Shown here piece after piece: positions 36,001 through 44,720 of a stretch of 64,000 nucleotides of DNA (positions are counted from its first letter, which is position 1; every line of letters begins with the position of its first letter). The translations under genes and the position numbers were made by a program. The notes under the pieces are model-generated. The model saw only the letters and a list, made by a program, of their open reading frames with translations, was not told the origin of the DNA and searched no databases. Source of the DNA: Pseudomonas shahriarae (GTDB lineage: Bacteria > Pseudomonadota > Gammaproteobacteria > Pseudomonadales > Pseudomonadaceae); assembly GCF_014268455.2 (NCBI RefSeq), contig NZ_CP077085.1, forward strand, positions 1,798,001 through 1,862,000, read 5' to 3'.

Positions 36001-36530
36001 CCGAACACGATGGTGAACAGCGCCAGCACCAGGGACACGATCAGGGCGGTGTCTTGGGCCCGCGTGCCGGTGGCATCGGCGCCGGCGCCAATCAGCAGGT
36101 TGACCCCCAGCACGATGCCTTTGAGTTGCAGGGCAATATAAGGCAGCACGCCCACCAGGCAGATCAGCGCCACGACCACGGCCAGGGACTGGGATTTGCC
36201 ATAGCGCGCGGCGATAAAGTCGGCGATGGAGGTGATGTTTTCCTGCTTGCTGATCAGAATCATCTTTTGCAGGACCCAGGGCGCCAGCACCAGCAGCAGG
36301 ACGGGGCCCAGGTAGATCGGTAAAAATGCCCACAACTGTTCGGCGGCCTGACCTACAGCGCCGAAGAAGGTCCAACTGGTGCAGTACACCGCCAGCGACA
36401 GGCTATACACCCACGCACGCACCCGTGGCGGCAGGGGCGCACGGCGGCGGTCACCGTAGAAGGCGATGGCAAACATAATGGCCATATAGGCCAGGGCAAC
36501 GGCGGCGATCAGCCCGCTGGACAGCGTCAT
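33060..36530 (-). CDS. Sodium/solute symporter-fused hybrid sensor histidine kinase (CrbS/MxtR-like)
   Basis: This 1156-aa inner-membrane protein combines an SLC5/SSS transporter-like N-terminal half (about residues 1-510, thirteen or so helices, with KQENITSIADFIAARYG), a linker with a PAS domain (about 640-750, QGISVVDQSLKLVAWNRRYLELFNYPE), a coiled coil, the HisKA H-box VSHDLMQPLNAAR with phosphoacceptor His806, an ATPase domain (GPGIPLDKQ, GLGLGLAIADGLC) and a C-terminal receiver with phosphoacceptor Asp1088 (LALVDYHLDHGETG). Start 36530 has a CGGAG site; 36545 is an alternative. Architecture and length resemble the acetate-response kinase CrbS/MxtR, but no cognate response regulator gene is adjacent. 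Confidence 0.9.
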   Translation of the reverse strand: MTLSSGLIAAVALAYMAIMFAIAFYGDRRRAPLPPRVRAWVYSLSLAVYCTSWTFFGAVGQAAEQLWAFLPIYLGPVLLLVLAPWVLQKMILISKQENITSIADFIAARYGKSQSLAVVVALICLVGVLPYIALQLKGIVLGVNLLIGAGADATGTRAQDTALIVSLVLALFTIVFGTRNLDATEHHRGMVLAIAFESLVKLFAFLAVGAFVTYGLYDGFNDLFSQAMLAPRLEEYWKETVNWPSMVVQTGVAMMAIICLPRQFHVTVVENIEPQDLRLAKWVFPAYLVLAALFVVPIALGGKMLLPSSVLPDSYVISLPLAEAHPALALLAFIGGASAATGMVIVASVALSTMVSNDMLLPWLLRRTNAERPFEVFRHWMLSVRRVSIVIILLLAYVSYRLLGSTASLATIGQIAFAAVTQLAPAMLGALYWKQANRRGVFAGLAAGTFLWFYTLVLPIAAHSLGWSLNIFPGLAWLHGNPLGLPITPLTQGVVLSLAGNFTLFAWVSVLSRTRVSEHWQAGRFIGQETSQRASARSMLSVQINDLLSLAARFVGEERAQQSFIRFAYRQGKGFNPNQNADNDWIAHTERLLAGVLGASSTRAVVKAAIEGREMQLEDVVRIADEASEVLQFNRALLQGAIENITQGISVVDQSLKLVAWNRRYLELFNYPEGLISVGRPIADIIRYNAERGLCGPGEAEVHVARRLHWMRQGRAHTSERLFPNGRVIELIGNPMPGGGFVMSFTDITAFREAEQALTEANEGLEQRVTERTHELSQLNVALTDAKGVAESANQSKTRFLAAVSHDLMQPLNAARLFSAALSHQSEGLSGEARQLVQHLDSSLRSAEDLISDLLDISRLENGKINPQRQPFALSELFDALGAEFKVLAQEQGLRFRLRGSHLRVDSDIKLLRRILQNFLTNAFRYAHGPVLLGVRRRRGELRLEVWDRGPGIPLDKQKVIFEEFKRLDSHQTRAEKGLGLGLAIADGLCRVLGHRLRVRSWPGKGSVFSVSVPLAKAQTSVQVQATPEKGLPLSGAQVLCVDNEDSILIGMRSLLSRWGCQVWTARDQAQCAVLLAEGMRPQLALVDYHLDHGETGTELMGWLRAQLAEPIPGVVISADGRPEMVAEVHAAGLDYLAKPVKPAALRALLNRHLPL

Positions 36531-36637
36531 GAATACTCCGGACATAAGAACGCCCAGGCATTCCAGGCCCGGGACGACAGTCTCGCATGATGGCCGGGGT
36601 TAGTCAGTGCCGACGAAGGTCGGGTAGGGGGCAGTTC

Positions 36638-37024
36638 CTACGATCGTGGCGGCAGGGTCTTCTGGCGCAGAATGTAGATTGTCACCAACACCGCACTGGT
36701 CAACATAAAACCCCGTGCCCAGGGCAATGGCACCAGGTAGCAAGAGATGCCGATGCTCAGCCACATCAGGCCGATTGCATAGACTTTGCCCTTGAGTGGG
36801 ATGCCGTTGCCATCGAGGTAATCCCGAATCCAAGGGCCCAGGCGCGGATGGTTGACCAGCCAGTCGTAGAAGCGCGGTGAACTACGGGCAAAGCAGCCGG
36901 CGGCCAATAGCAGGAAGGGGGTGGTCGGCAAGACCGGCAGGAAGATTCCGATCACCCCGAGCACTACGCTCAACCAGCCAATGGCCAGCAGCACGTAGCG
37001 CACAATCGGGGAGCGGTTGCCCAT
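36638..37024 (-). CDS. YbaN/DUF454 family inner-membrane protein
   Basis: This 128-aa protein has hydrophobic segments near residues 8-30 (IVRYVLLAIGWLSVVLGVIGIFLPVLPTTPF) and two more toward the C-terminus, with the family block VLPTTPFLLLAAGCFARSSPRFYDWLVNHPRLGPWI. The start at 37024 gives MGNRSPIVRYVLLAIGW; the longer frame adds a Pro/Arg-rich leader that overlaps the upstream gene's region and is not favoured. Function is unknown. It lies between the YecA-like gene and the kinase gene, all on the minus strand, about 20 bases after the former. Confidence 0.85.
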   Translation of the reverse strand: MGNRSPIVRYVLLAIGWLSVVLGVIGIFLPVLPTTPFLLLAAGCFARSSPRFYDWLVNHPRLGPWIRDYLDGNGIPLKGKVYAIGLMWLSIGISCYLVPLPWARGFMLTSAVLVTIYILRQKTLPPRS

Positions 37025-37044
37025 GGGCGCCACGGGCGGGGGAC

Positions 37045-37632
37045 TCAGTGATGGCGAGGCTTGAGGATCGCCGGTTTTTCGTCGGGGGCGTTGCACAGCA
37101 GGTACAGGGCGGTCAGTGCTTCCGGGATCTGTACGACCATGTCGTCCATCAGGTTGGCATCGCTGGCGATGTCGGCGAACTCAGGCTGGTCGTCGAACAG
37201 GCCGGAACCGACCATGATCGGCAGCAGCATTTCGCTGACTTCTTCCTCGGCGGTTTCGAACCAGGCGGCTTCACGCAGGAACACACCTTCCATGAAACCA
37301 ATGCACCAGCCGCGCAGGTCGGAGTCGTCCGGCTCTTCGCCGAGGTCGAGCTCGCAGGGCAGCTCGAACTCTTCATCGGAGGCCAGTTGGCGGGAGATGT
37401 GGGCCTTGAGCTGGATCAGGGTTTCTTCGATCTCGCTGCGCTGGGCCTCATCCTTGTAGTGTGGCTCTTCGGCGAACAGGGCGTCGATCCATTCACGATC
37501 AGGAACCGGTTCGGAGCAGATCGACAGCGCAGTCAGGTAGCCATGGGCGGCCACGTAGTCCAGCGCCTCGTCATGCAGCTCATCGGCATCGAGGAAGGCT
37601 TGCAGGCGGTTTAGTTGCTCAGCGAAGGACAT
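37045..37632 (-). CDS. YecA/UPF0149 family protein
   Basis: This 195-aa acidic protein starts at MSFAEQLNRLQAFLDADELHDEALDYVAAHGYLTAL, the family's N-terminal helical bundle (YgfB/YecA type). It carries very acidic stretches (LDLGEEPDDSDLRGW) and ends PAILKPRHH, a His-containing tail. The family function is not settled, although YgfB affects beta-lactam response in P. aeruginosa. The longer frame from 37713 adds 27 unlike residues. It is divergent from recQ with about 270 bases between; no other gene is seen there. Confidence 0.85.
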   Translation of the reverse strand: MSFAEQLNRLQAFLDADELHDEALDYVAAHGYLTALSICSEPVPDREWIDALFAEEPHYKDEAQRSEIEETLIQLKAHISRQLASDEEFELPCELDLGEEPDDSDLRGWCIGFMEGVFLREAAWFETAEEEVSEMLLPIMVGSGLFDDQPEFADIASDANLMDDMVVQIPEALTALYLLCNAPDEKPAILKPRHH

Positions 37633-37906
37633 TGAAAGACTACCTTGGGAATATACGATGCTGAATTCTAGGCTTTCTTGAGCGTGCAGGCCAGCCGCAC
37701 GGCATATTTGCAAGGTTTTCAGATGGGCCGCTATTCGTCAGCGGCGCCCTTTGCCGGGGAGTGCTCGGGTATACTGCCGCGTTTTGTGATGCCCCTGCAG
37801 GCCGGATGCGGTTGCGGGAAAAGTTCGCTTACGGATTATTTTCCGGCCAGGCGTGCTTTTTCAGCCAGCCTGTACAGAGGGATTTCGGTGGAATTTGGAG
37901 TTTTTC

Positions 37907-40036
37907 ATGCTTGAACAGGCTCAACGCGTCCTCAAGGACATCTTCGGCTACGACAGCTTTCGTGGCCGCCAGGGTGCGATCATTGAGCGCGTGGCCAGCG
38001 GCGGTGATGCCCTGGTCCTGATGCCTACCGGCGGCGGTAAGTCGTTGTGCTTCCAAGTGCCGGCATTGTTGCGCGAAGGGCTGGCGGTGGTGGTCTCGCC
38101 GTTGATCGCGCTGATGGACGATCAAGTGGCCACCCTGGAAGAACTGGGCGTCGCCGCCGCCGCGTTGAACTCTACCCTGAGCGCCGAGCAGCAGCGCGAC
38201 CTGGCGGCGCGGATCCGCCGCGGCGAAGTGAAAATGCTCTACCTGGCGCCCGAGCGTCTGGTCCAGCCGCGGATGCTGGCGTTCCTGCAGAGCCTGGAAA
38301 TCTCCCTGTTCGCAATCGACGAGGCCCACTGTGTTTCCCAGTGGGGCCACGATTTCCGCCGTGAATACCTGCAATTGGGGCAACTGGCCGAACTGTTCCC
38401 CAACGTGCCGCGCATCGCCCTGACCGCCACGGCCGATAAGCGCACCCGCGAAGAGATCGTCGAGCGCCTGCACCTGCAGAACGCCGAGCGTTTTCTCTCC
38501 AGCTTCGACCGTCCGAATATCTTTTACCGCATCGTGCCCAAGGAACAGCCGCGCAAGCAGTTGCTGGCGTTCCTTTCGGAGCGGCGCAGCGATGCCGGGA
38601 TTGTCTACTGCCTGTCACGCAAGAAGGTCGATGAAGTGGCGGCGTTCCTGTGCGAGCAGGGCTACCCCGCGCTGCCTTACCACGCTGGCCTGCCCAACGA
38701 ACTGCGGGCCTACCACCAGAAGCGCTTCCTCAACGAGGAAGGCCTGATCATGGTCGCGACCATTGCGTTTGGCATGGGCATCGACAAGTCCAACGTGCGC
38801 TTCGTGGCCCATATGGACTTGCCCAAATCCCTGGAAGCGTACTACCAGGAAACCGGGCGGGCCGGGCGTGATGGCCTGCCGGCGGATGCCTGGATGGTCT
38901 ATGGCCTGCAGGATGTGGTGATGCTCAAGCAGATGCTGCAGAACTCCGAGGGCGATGAGCGCCACAAGCGCCTGGAGCAGCACAAGCTCGACGCCATGCT
39001 GTCGCTGTGCGAAGAAACCCGCTGCCGTCGCCAGACCTTGCTCGCCTATTTCGACGAAGACATGCCCCAGCCCTGCGGGCATTGCGACAACTGTGTAGAT
39101 GGTGTGCAGACCTGGGATGCCACTGAGCCAGCACGTCAGGGCCTGTCGGCGATCTTCCGTACCGGCCAGCGTTATGGCGTCGGCCATCTGGTGGATGTGC
39201 TGCTGGGCAAGGACAACGAAAAAATCCGCAGCTTTGGCCACCAGCACCTGTCGGTGTATGGCGTGGGCAAGGCGCGGGCTGAAGGCGAATGGCGCTCGCT
39301 GTTCCGCCAGATGGTGGCCCGTGGCCTGGTGGATATCGACCTGGAAGGCTACGGCGGCCTGCGCTTGAACGACAGTTGCCGGCCACTGCTCAAAGGCGAG
39401 GTCAGCCTGGAGCTGCGCCGCGACCTCAAGCCGCAGACCACTGCCAAATCCAGCAGCACCAGCCAGGCCAGCCAACTGGTGCGTGGCGAAGAGCGCGAGC
39501 AGTGGGAAGCCCTGCGTGCCTTGCGCCGCAAGCTGGCGCAAGAGCACAGCGTGCCGCCCTACGTCATCTTCCCCGACTCCACCTTGCTGGAAATGTTGCG
39601 TGAGCAGCCCACCACCATGGCCGAAATGGCTCGGGTCAGTGGCGTCGGTGCGCGCAAGCTGGAGCGTTATGGCCAGGCCTTCCTGGAAGTCCTGGGTGGC
39701 CAGGCCGAGGCGCCGAAGGAAGTCGCCGATATCCGCCACGAACTGATCAGCCTGGCCCGCGCCGGCATGACCCCGATCCAGATCGCCGGGCAGTTGCAGT
39801 GCTCGGAAAAGAACGTCTACACCTTGCTGGCCGAGTCCATTGGCAAGCAACAGCTGTCACTGGAACAGGCCCTTGATCTGCCGGAAGACTTGCTGGGTGA
39901 AATCCAGGATGCGTTTCTCGATGGTGAAGGCGAGTTGCCACCTGTTTCCGATATAGCACCGCTGTTCACCGGGCGGGTGCCTGAGGGTGTTTTGTACTGT
40001 GTACGGGCCGCTTTGCAGTCGGAATTCGAGATTTGA
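37907..40036 (+). CDS. recQ: ATP-dependent DNA helicase RecQ
   Basis: This 709-aa 3'-5' helicase works in recombination and fork repair. Walker A is [15 protein letters not shown] (about residue 45), Walker B is [15 protein letters not shown], and the superfamily-2 motif VI region is [20 protein letters not shown] zinc-binding Cys set ([20 protein letters not shown]) and winged helix follow, then an HRDC domain (about 530-605, [26 protein letters not shown]). An extra C-terminal segment of roughly 100 residues, with [27 protein letters not shown], looks helix-turn-helix-like and lengthens it beyond the E. coli protein. ATG 37907 is chosen; the longer frame has no support. Confidence 0.95.
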   Translation: MLEQAQRVLKDIFGYDSFRGRQGAIIERVASGGDALVLMPTGGGKSLCFQVPALLREGLAVVVSPLIALMDDQVATLEELGVAAAALNSTLSAEQQRDLAARIRRGEVKMLYLAPERLVQPRMLAFLQSLEISLFAIDEAHCVSQWGHDFRREYLQLGQLAELFPNVPRIALTATADKRTREEIVERLHLQNAERFLSSFDRPNIFYRIVPKEQPRKQLLAFLSERRSDAGIVYCLSRKKVDEVAAFLCEQGYPALPYHAGLPNELRAYHQKRFLNEEGLIMVATIAFGMGIDKSNVRFVAHMDLPKSLEAYYQETGRAGRDGLPADAWMVYGLQDVVMLKQMLQNSEGDERHKRLEQHKLDAMLSLCEETRCRRQTLLAYFDEDMPQPCGHCDNCVDGVQTWDATEPARQGLSAIFRTGQRYGVGHLVDVLLGKDNEKIRSFGHQHLSVYGVGKARAEGEWRSLFRQMVARGLVDIDLEGYGGLRLNDSCRPLLKGEVSLELRRDLKPQTTAKSSSTSQASQLVRGEEREQWEALRALRRKLAQEHSVPPYVIFPDSTLLEMLREQPTTMAEMARVSGVGARKLERYGQAFLEVLGGQAEAPKEVADIRHELISLARAGMTPIQIAGQLQCSEKNVYTLLAESIGKQQLSLEQALDLPEDLLGEIQDAFLDGEGELPPVSDIAPLFTGRVPEGVLYCVRAALQSEFEI

Positions 40037-40102
40037 TGCGTCAATTACGACAATGTAACGAATCAGTACATTGCAAACCTTGCCTACTGTCATAGGTCAT
40101 GC

Positions 40103-40121
40103 TTAGCTGACTAATAATTAG
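40103..40121. promoter_or_regulatory. Candidate operator before the second MarR gene
   Basis: TTAGCTGACTAA (TTAG-N4-CTAA, 40103-40114) overlaps CTAATAATTAG (40111-40121), two TTAG/CTAA-type inverted repeats 36 bases before the start codon at 40158. Autoregulation is plausible. Confidence 0.45.
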
Positions 40122-40157
40122 CCACACTTTATTTTCAGTCTAACCCATGAGTTTTTT

Positions 40158-40592
40158 ATGCCGTTAACCGATCAACACCGTTTTGGCATGCAGTTGGCGC
40201 AAATGTCCCGTGGCTGGCGCGCCGAGTTGGATCGCCGTCTGGCAGGGCTTGGGCTGTCCCAGGCCCGTTGGCTGGTGCTGCTGCATCTGGCCCGCTTTGA
40301 AGAAGCGCCGACCCAGCGTGAGCTGGCCCAGAGCGTCGGGGTGGAAGGGCCCACATTGGCGCGTCTGCTCGACAGCCTGGAAAGCCAGGGCCTGGTGCAA
40401 CGCCAGGCTGTGCTAGAAGACCGGCGCGCCAAGCGCATTGTGTTGTGTGATCCGGCAAGGCCGCTGATTGATCAGATCGAGACCATTGCCACGGCTTTGC
40501 GCCAGGAGCTTTTTGTGGGGGTCGATGAGGAGGATATGCGGGTGTGCATGCGGGTGCATGGGCATATCCTGGCGAACCTGGAAAAGACCTGA
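40158..40592 (+). CDS. MarR/SlyA family transcriptional regulator
   Basis: This 144-aa winged-helix protein has the recognition region TQRELAQSVGVEGPTLARLLDSLESQGLV (about residues 50-80) and the wing DRRAKRIVLCDPARPLI. The N-terminal MPLTDQHRFGMQLAQMSRGWRAELDRRL is the usual dimer helix, and the RW-rich tone resembles SlyA/PA3341-like regulators. TTAG/CTAA repeats lie upstream. The next gene, the patatin-like autotransporter, is convergent across a REP doublet, so a target cannot be named from neighbours. Confidence 0.88.
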   Translation: MPLTDQHRFGMQLAQMSRGWRAELDRRLAGLGLSQARWLVLLHLARFEEAPTQRELAQSVGVEGPTLARLLDSLESQGLVQRQAVLEDRRAKRIVLCDPARPLIDQIETIATALRQELFVGVDEEDMRVCMRVHGHILANLEKT

Positions 40593-40615
40593 TCTGATTA
40601 CGCCGCTGATCAAAA

Positions 40616-40704
40616 TGTGGGGGCGGACTTGCTCGCGATGGCGTCGGGTCAGTTACTGGATATTTGGCTGACACTCCGTCATCGCGAGCAAGCCCGCTCC
40701 CACA
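40616..40704. repeat. REP doublet (REPIN)
   Basis: The arms TGTGGGGGCGGACTTGCTCG and CGAGCAAGCCCGCTCCCACA are inverted copies with two differences, and an inner GGTCAGT/ACTGACC-like inverted segment lies between them. It sits between the convergent MarR and patatin genes. Confidence 0.85.
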
Positions 40705-40736
40705 CAAGCCTGCTCCAGCTCGGCTAAGTGTTTTTC

Positions 40737-42929
40737 TTAGAACGTCTGCCCAAGATTCAGATACACCGCCTTCTGATTGTCATCATTGAACCCATAACTG
40801 AAATTCAACGGCCCCAGCGGTGTATCAAACCCGAGGAAGATGCTCGCGGCATTGATATAGCCACTGTCGAATTCATTGTCGTTGTTCCACGCCCGCCCCC
40901 GTTCCAGGGAGGCGCCCAGGTACAGTGGGAAGTCCAGCGGCAGGTACGAGCGTGGGGTCAGGCGGCGGTAGTAGACGGCGCGCATCAGGCTGATGTTCTG
41001 CCCGGAAATCGCATCCTGGCGGAACCCTGACAGCTGCCGCGCACCGCCCAGCAGGAAGCTGGAAATCACCACGTCTGAATTGTCCAGAGTGCGCCCGTAG
41101 CGACCGCCCAATACCAGGGTGTCCGGGCCGTGGCTCATGGCCTTGTCCAGCTTGAACTCCCATTGCCGGTAGCGCTGGTCGGAGCCCAGGCCGGGTTCGA
41201 ATTCGCGGTAGGCCAGGCCAATGTCTTCGCCGGTATGGGGGAAGTACACGTTATCCAGGGAGTCGAACGAGTACTTCAGTTCGTAGAAGCCCTCGCTGAA
41301 GCTCACGCTTGGTAGGTCGCGGTCGCCAATGCGCACATCGGCCTTGCCCCAGGCCTCGCCGACACCGAAGCGGATTTCGCCGCTGTTGCCGATCTGCCGG
41401 CCGACGTTCAAGCCAAAACCATAGCGCTCCAGGCGGTACTCGGAGATCGGGTCGTTATCCAGGATCAGTTCGACGTTCTGCGCCTGGGCGCTGATATAGG
41501 GGGCGACGAAATAGCGGGAGCCGGTATCCATCGGCTGGTAGAACTCGCTGTACAGCTCCTGGCGATCACCGATCTGCACCCGGGTCAGCCATTCGGCGCC
41601 GAGGCGGTTGATGCCGTTGATGCGGTAGCTGGCGCCGAGGTTGAAGGCGCTGTCGCCGCGCATGTCATCGGACAGGTTGAGCCCCAGGCGCAGGTAGTCG
41701 GTGCCGCTGCGTTTGCCGCGCGCGCTGATGACCAGGGTGTTGTCCGGGCCTTTTTTCACCACGCGGTATTGCACCTGTTCGAAGTAATCCAGGCCGTACA
41801 GGGTGCCCATATCCGATTGCAGGCGCGCCAGGTTCAGGGGCTCGCCAATGGGTTGGCGGATGTAGTAGCGGATCACGTCGTCGCCGACTTTCGAGTCGTT
41901 CTCCACCTTGATTGCGGTAATCGTCGGGTTGCGCTGGCCCGGCGTGCGGGCGGCGGTCAGTTCGGCGTCCACGGACCCGGTTGGGCGCAGGCGTGCCAGG
42001 CGGGTATCCAGCGCGCGGGTGGCGCGGTAGCCGGCGTCGATCATGTCCTTGGCGCGGCCAAAATCGGTCACGCCATACGCGGCCAATGGTGGCTGGATCA
42101 GCACATCGCCTGCGTGCAGGGCCTTGAGTTGTTCTTCGGAATTTCGGCGGGTCATCAGGGTGATGGACTGGTTGAGCACATCCACCACCGTCGTCAATTG
42201 CTTGCGGCTGCGCAAGGGCGTGCCGATATCCACCACAATGGCGACATCGACCCCCATCTCACGCGCCACATCCAGGGGGATGTTGTCGGTCATGCCGCCA
42301 TCCACCAGCAGCCGGCCGTCCAGCTCCACCGGGGCGAACACTGCGGGGATCGACATGCTGGCGCGAATCACCTGGGGCAGATGGCCCTTGCGAAACACCA
42401 CTTTTTCGCCGCTGGTGATGTCAGTGGCCACGGCGCGGAATGGAATCGGCAGCTTGTCGAAGTCGCGGGTGTTGCTGCTGTGGGCGAACATGCTCTCCAG
42501 CAGCAGCGCCAGGTTCTGGCCCTGGATCACGCCCAGGGGCAGGCCCAGGCTGCCGTCATCGCGAAAACTCAGTTTCTGCTTGATCAGGAAGTCCCGGTCA
42601 TCCTGTTTGCGCCGGAACGGCACGTCTTCCCTGGGCGGGGCATCGGACAGTGCCAACTGCCAGTCGATGCTCAGGGCGAGCTTTTCCAGTTCATCGATCT
42701 TGTAGCCTGATGCGTACAGCCCGCCAATCACCGCGCCCATGCTGGTGCCGGCAATCGCGTCGATGTGGATGCCTTGCTCTTCCAGGGCCTTGAGCACACC
42801 GATGTGGGCCAGGCCGCGGGCAGCGCCGCCGGAGAGCACCAGGCCGATTTTCGGGCGCGGGGCTTCCACGGCGTGGACAAAGACAGGGAGTAGGCACAGC
42901 AACAGGCAGGACAACAGGCGGCGCATCAT
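40737..42929 (-). CDS. Patatin-like phospholipase autotransporter (PlpD-type, class Vd)
   Basis: This 730-aa protein has a signal peptide (MMRRLLSCLLLCLLPVFVHA), a patatin lipase domain with the oxyanion block LVLSGGAARGLAHIGVLKALEEQ, the nucleophile elbow GTSMGAV (Ser63) and DGGMTD (Asp210), a POTRA-like segment near residue 330 and a C-terminal beta-barrel ending in VYLNLGQTF. This is the type Vd secretion layout of P. aeruginosa PlpD, which exports its lipase domain. ATG 42929 is chosen over TTG 42932 and ATG 42926, which are also possible. Length matches PlpD. Confidence 0.92.
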   Translation of the reverse strand: MMRRLLSCLLLCLLPVFVHAVEAPRPKIGLVLSGGAARGLAHIGVLKALEEQGIHIDAIAGTSMGAVIGGLYASGYKIDELEKLALSIDWQLALSDAPPREDVPFRRKQDDRDFLIKQKLSFRDDGSLGLPLGVIQGQNLALLLESMFAHSSNTRDFDKLPIPFRAVATDITSGEKVVFRKGHLPQVIRASMSIPAVFAPVELDGRLLVDGGMTDNIPLDVAREMGVDVAIVVDIGTPLRSRKQLTTVVDVLNQSITLMTRRNSEEQLKALHAGDVLIQPPLAAYGVTDFGRAKDMIDAGYRATRALDTRLARLRPTGSVDAELTAARTPGQRNPTITAIKVENDSKVGDDVIRYYIRQPIGEPLNLARLQSDMGTLYGLDYFEQVQYRVVKKGPDNTLVISARGKRSGTDYLRLGLNLSDDMRGDSAFNLGASYRINGINRLGAEWLTRVQIGDRQELYSEFYQPMDTGSRYFVAPYISAQAQNVELILDNDPISEYRLERYGFGLNVGRQIGNSGEIRFGVGEAWGKADVRIGDRDLPSVSFSEGFYELKYSFDSLDNVYFPHTGEDIGLAYREFEPGLGSDQRYRQWEFKLDKAMSHGPDTLVLGGRYGRTLDNSDVVISSFLLGGARQLSGFRQDAISGQNISLMRAVYYRRLTPRSYLPLDFPLYLGASLERGRAWNNDNEFDSGYINAASIFLGFDTPLGPLNFSYGFNDDNQKAVYLNLGQTF

Positions 42930-43009
42930 CAATCTCGGGGCTGGACGATAAAGGCCGGTATTATAGCCATCCGATTCACCTGTCCCGTCATGCAGGAGTC
43001 TGTCATTTC

Positions 43010-43297
43010 ATGTCCACTGCCAAGCCTGAGATTGTCATCACCTATTGCACCCAATGCCAGTGGCTGCTGCGCGCTGCGTGGCTGGCCCAGGAACTGTTGA
43101 GCACCTTTGCCGATGACCTCGGCAAAGTGGCGCTGGAGCCGGCGACCGGCGGGGCGTTTCGAATCACGTGCGACGGTGTACAGATCTGGGAGCGCAAGGC
43201 CGATGGCGGGTTCCCGGAGGCCAAGGTGCTCAAGCAGCGGGTGCGCGACCAGATTGATCCGCAGCGAGACCTGGGGCACAACGACCGCGCCTCGTAA
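43010..43297 (+). CDS. SelT/SelW/SelH family (Rdx) protein
   Basis: This 95-aa thioredoxin-like-fold protein starts MSTAKPEIVITYCTQCQWLLRAAWLAQELL. The CxxC redox motif (Cys13 and Cys16) sits at the place of the selenocysteine in animal SelW. It is followed by ELLSTFADDLGKVALEPATGGAFRI, the family's core. Both redox residues are ordinary cysteines here. The role is presumed thiol redox or protein folding, but it is unknown in bacteria. The gene is single and divergent from the patatin gene. Confidence 0.88.
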   Translation: MSTAKPEIVITYCTQCQWLLRAAWLAQELLSTFADDLGKVALEPATGGAFRITCDGVQIWERKADGGFPEAKVLKQRVRDQIDPQRDLGHNDRAS

Positions 43298-43335
43298 ACG
43301 GCACTGCCGGCGCTTGGCCGGCAGTGTCGAGTGGT

Positions 43336-43617
43336 TTATTTGGCGGCCATTTTATTCTTGATCCAGCCGACGACAAACGTCAGCACCAAGCCGCCCACAC
43401 CACCGCCAACGATATTGCTGCCCACCGCCGCAACATCCAGGGCTCCGCCCGCCGGCATGCCGCTGATGGCCGAGACGATTTGCCCCAGCACCAGGCCGCC
43501 GACGCCGCCGACCACGGTGTTGAGCCCGGAGCCCAGGCCTTGCTTGCTCAGGCCGGCGATATTGCCGCCGACTGCGCCGCTGATGATCTGAATGATCAGG
43601 GTGATAAACATGTCCAT
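43336..43617 (-). CDS. Glycine-rich small membrane protein with internal repeats (93 aa)
   Basis: The start at 43617 has AGGAG eight bases upstream and gives MDMFITLIIQIISGAVGGNIAGLSKQGLG. Three hydrophobic stretches alternate with glycine-rich turns, and GGVGGLVLGQIV near residue 43 is nearly repeated as GGVGGLVLTFVV near residue 76. The C-terminus is basic (GWIKNKMAAK). This pattern is seen in GlsB/YeaQ-like and other unclassified small membrane proteins. The function is unknown. Confidence 0.7.
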   Translation of the reverse strand: MDMFITLIIQIISGAVGGNIAGLSKQGLGSGLNTVVGGVGGLVLGQIVSAISGMPAGGALDVAAVGSNIVGGGVGGLVLTFVVGWIKNKMAAK

Positions 43618-43745
43618 GGTGAAACTCCTGCAGAGCGTTAGGGGAGTGACCACTCGCATGCAGCAACTTCAAGGACCACGGCTGTCGTCGAGGAGTCTGT
43701 ATCCGTTGAACGACAGCTGACTGTTGCGGATACAAAAAGTATAGA

Positions 43746-44627
43746 TCAGGCCGCGGCCGTCGGTTGCCTGGCCTTGACAGGGCGGCTCATCAAGCCTGAG
43801 ACGACTATGGCGGCAATAATCAGCACACCGCCCAGCAGCATGCGCAGGGTCGGGGTTTCGCTGAACAGCAGCCAGGCCACGGTGATGCCATACACCGGCT
43901 CCATGGCGAATACCACAGCAGCGGTGCGCGCCTTGAGCACCTTGAGGCTGGCGACAAACAAACTGTGGGCCAGGCCGGTACAGAACACCCCCAGCAGGCC
44001 GATCCACAACCAGTCCAGGGCGCGTACTTCTGCGAGGCCTGGGGCCGCGACGGGCAGCAGGCACAGGGCGACTACCACGTTCTGGCACAAGGCCGCCTGC
44101 ACGGGCGGGATGCTGGCGCTGGCCCGGTTGTTCAATGACAGCAGCGAGAACAGCAGGCCCGAGACCACGGCCCAGACCAGGCCGCTGGTGGCTTGGCTAG
44201 CGAGGTCGAAGTCCGGGGTGACCAGCACCAGGCCGACGCTGACCAGCACCACCAGCACCATTTCATTGGCGCGGATCCGCTCGCGAAAGATCAGCCCTTC
44301 GAGGATCACCGTAAACGCCGGGAACGTGGTGAAACCCAGCGTCGCAATCGCCACGCCGGCCACTTTTACCGCAATAAAGAAACTCACCCAGTGCCCGGCC
44401 AGCAGCAAGCCGCTGAGCAGCAGGCGCCGCAGGTCGGCGCTGTACAGCTTGTGCCAGGGCGTGTTGCTGGCGAAGCGGGCGAACAATGCCAGGGCTAGCA
44501 CGGCGAAGGCGGCGCGGCCAAACACGATAATGCTCGGCGAGGCGGCGGCGAGCTTGCCGAAGACGCCGGTGAGGCCAAACATTAATGCACCAATGTGCAG
44601 GGCGCCGAGGGCAGTGCGCGGGGTCAT
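43746..44627 (-). CDS. EamA-family (DMT) transporter
   Basis: This 293-aa inner-membrane protein has ten hydrophobic helices in two repeated halves of about 140 residues, as in the drug/metabolite (RhaT/EamA) superfamily. Signature-like segments are GLTGVFGKLAAASPSIIVFGRAAFA and, in the second half, FAMEPVYGITVAWLLFSETPTLRMLLGGVLII. The substrate is unknown. An AraC regulator lies about 90 bases upstream on the same strand, so the pair may be one regulated export unit. Confidence 0.88.
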   Translation of the reverse strand: MTPRTALGALHIGALMFGLTGVFGKLAAASPSIIVFGRAAFAVLALALFARFASNTPWHKLYSADLRRLLLSGLLLAGHWVSFFIAVKVAGVAIATLGFTTFPAFTVILEGLIFRERIRANEMVLVVLVSVGLVLVTPDFDLASQATSGLVWAVVSGLLFSLLSLNNRASASIPPVQAALCQNVVVALCLLPVAAPGLAEVRALDWLWIGLLGVFCTGLAHSLFVASLKVLKARTAAVVFAMEPVYGITVAWLLFSETPTLRMLLGGVLIIAAIVVSGLMSRPVKARQPTAAA

Positions 44628-44720
44628 GACAATCCTTAAAACAGTGTGCGGGCAGGCATCCAGTCTAGAGCGCCTGGCGCCTGGGTGTCTGTCGTGGGAA
44701 TCGCCGTTTTTATCGCAGGA

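Noticed and set aside
43010..43297. Selenocysteine use in the SelW-like gene
   Set aside because: Both redox positions are TGC/TGT cysteine codons and no in-frame TGA is needed.
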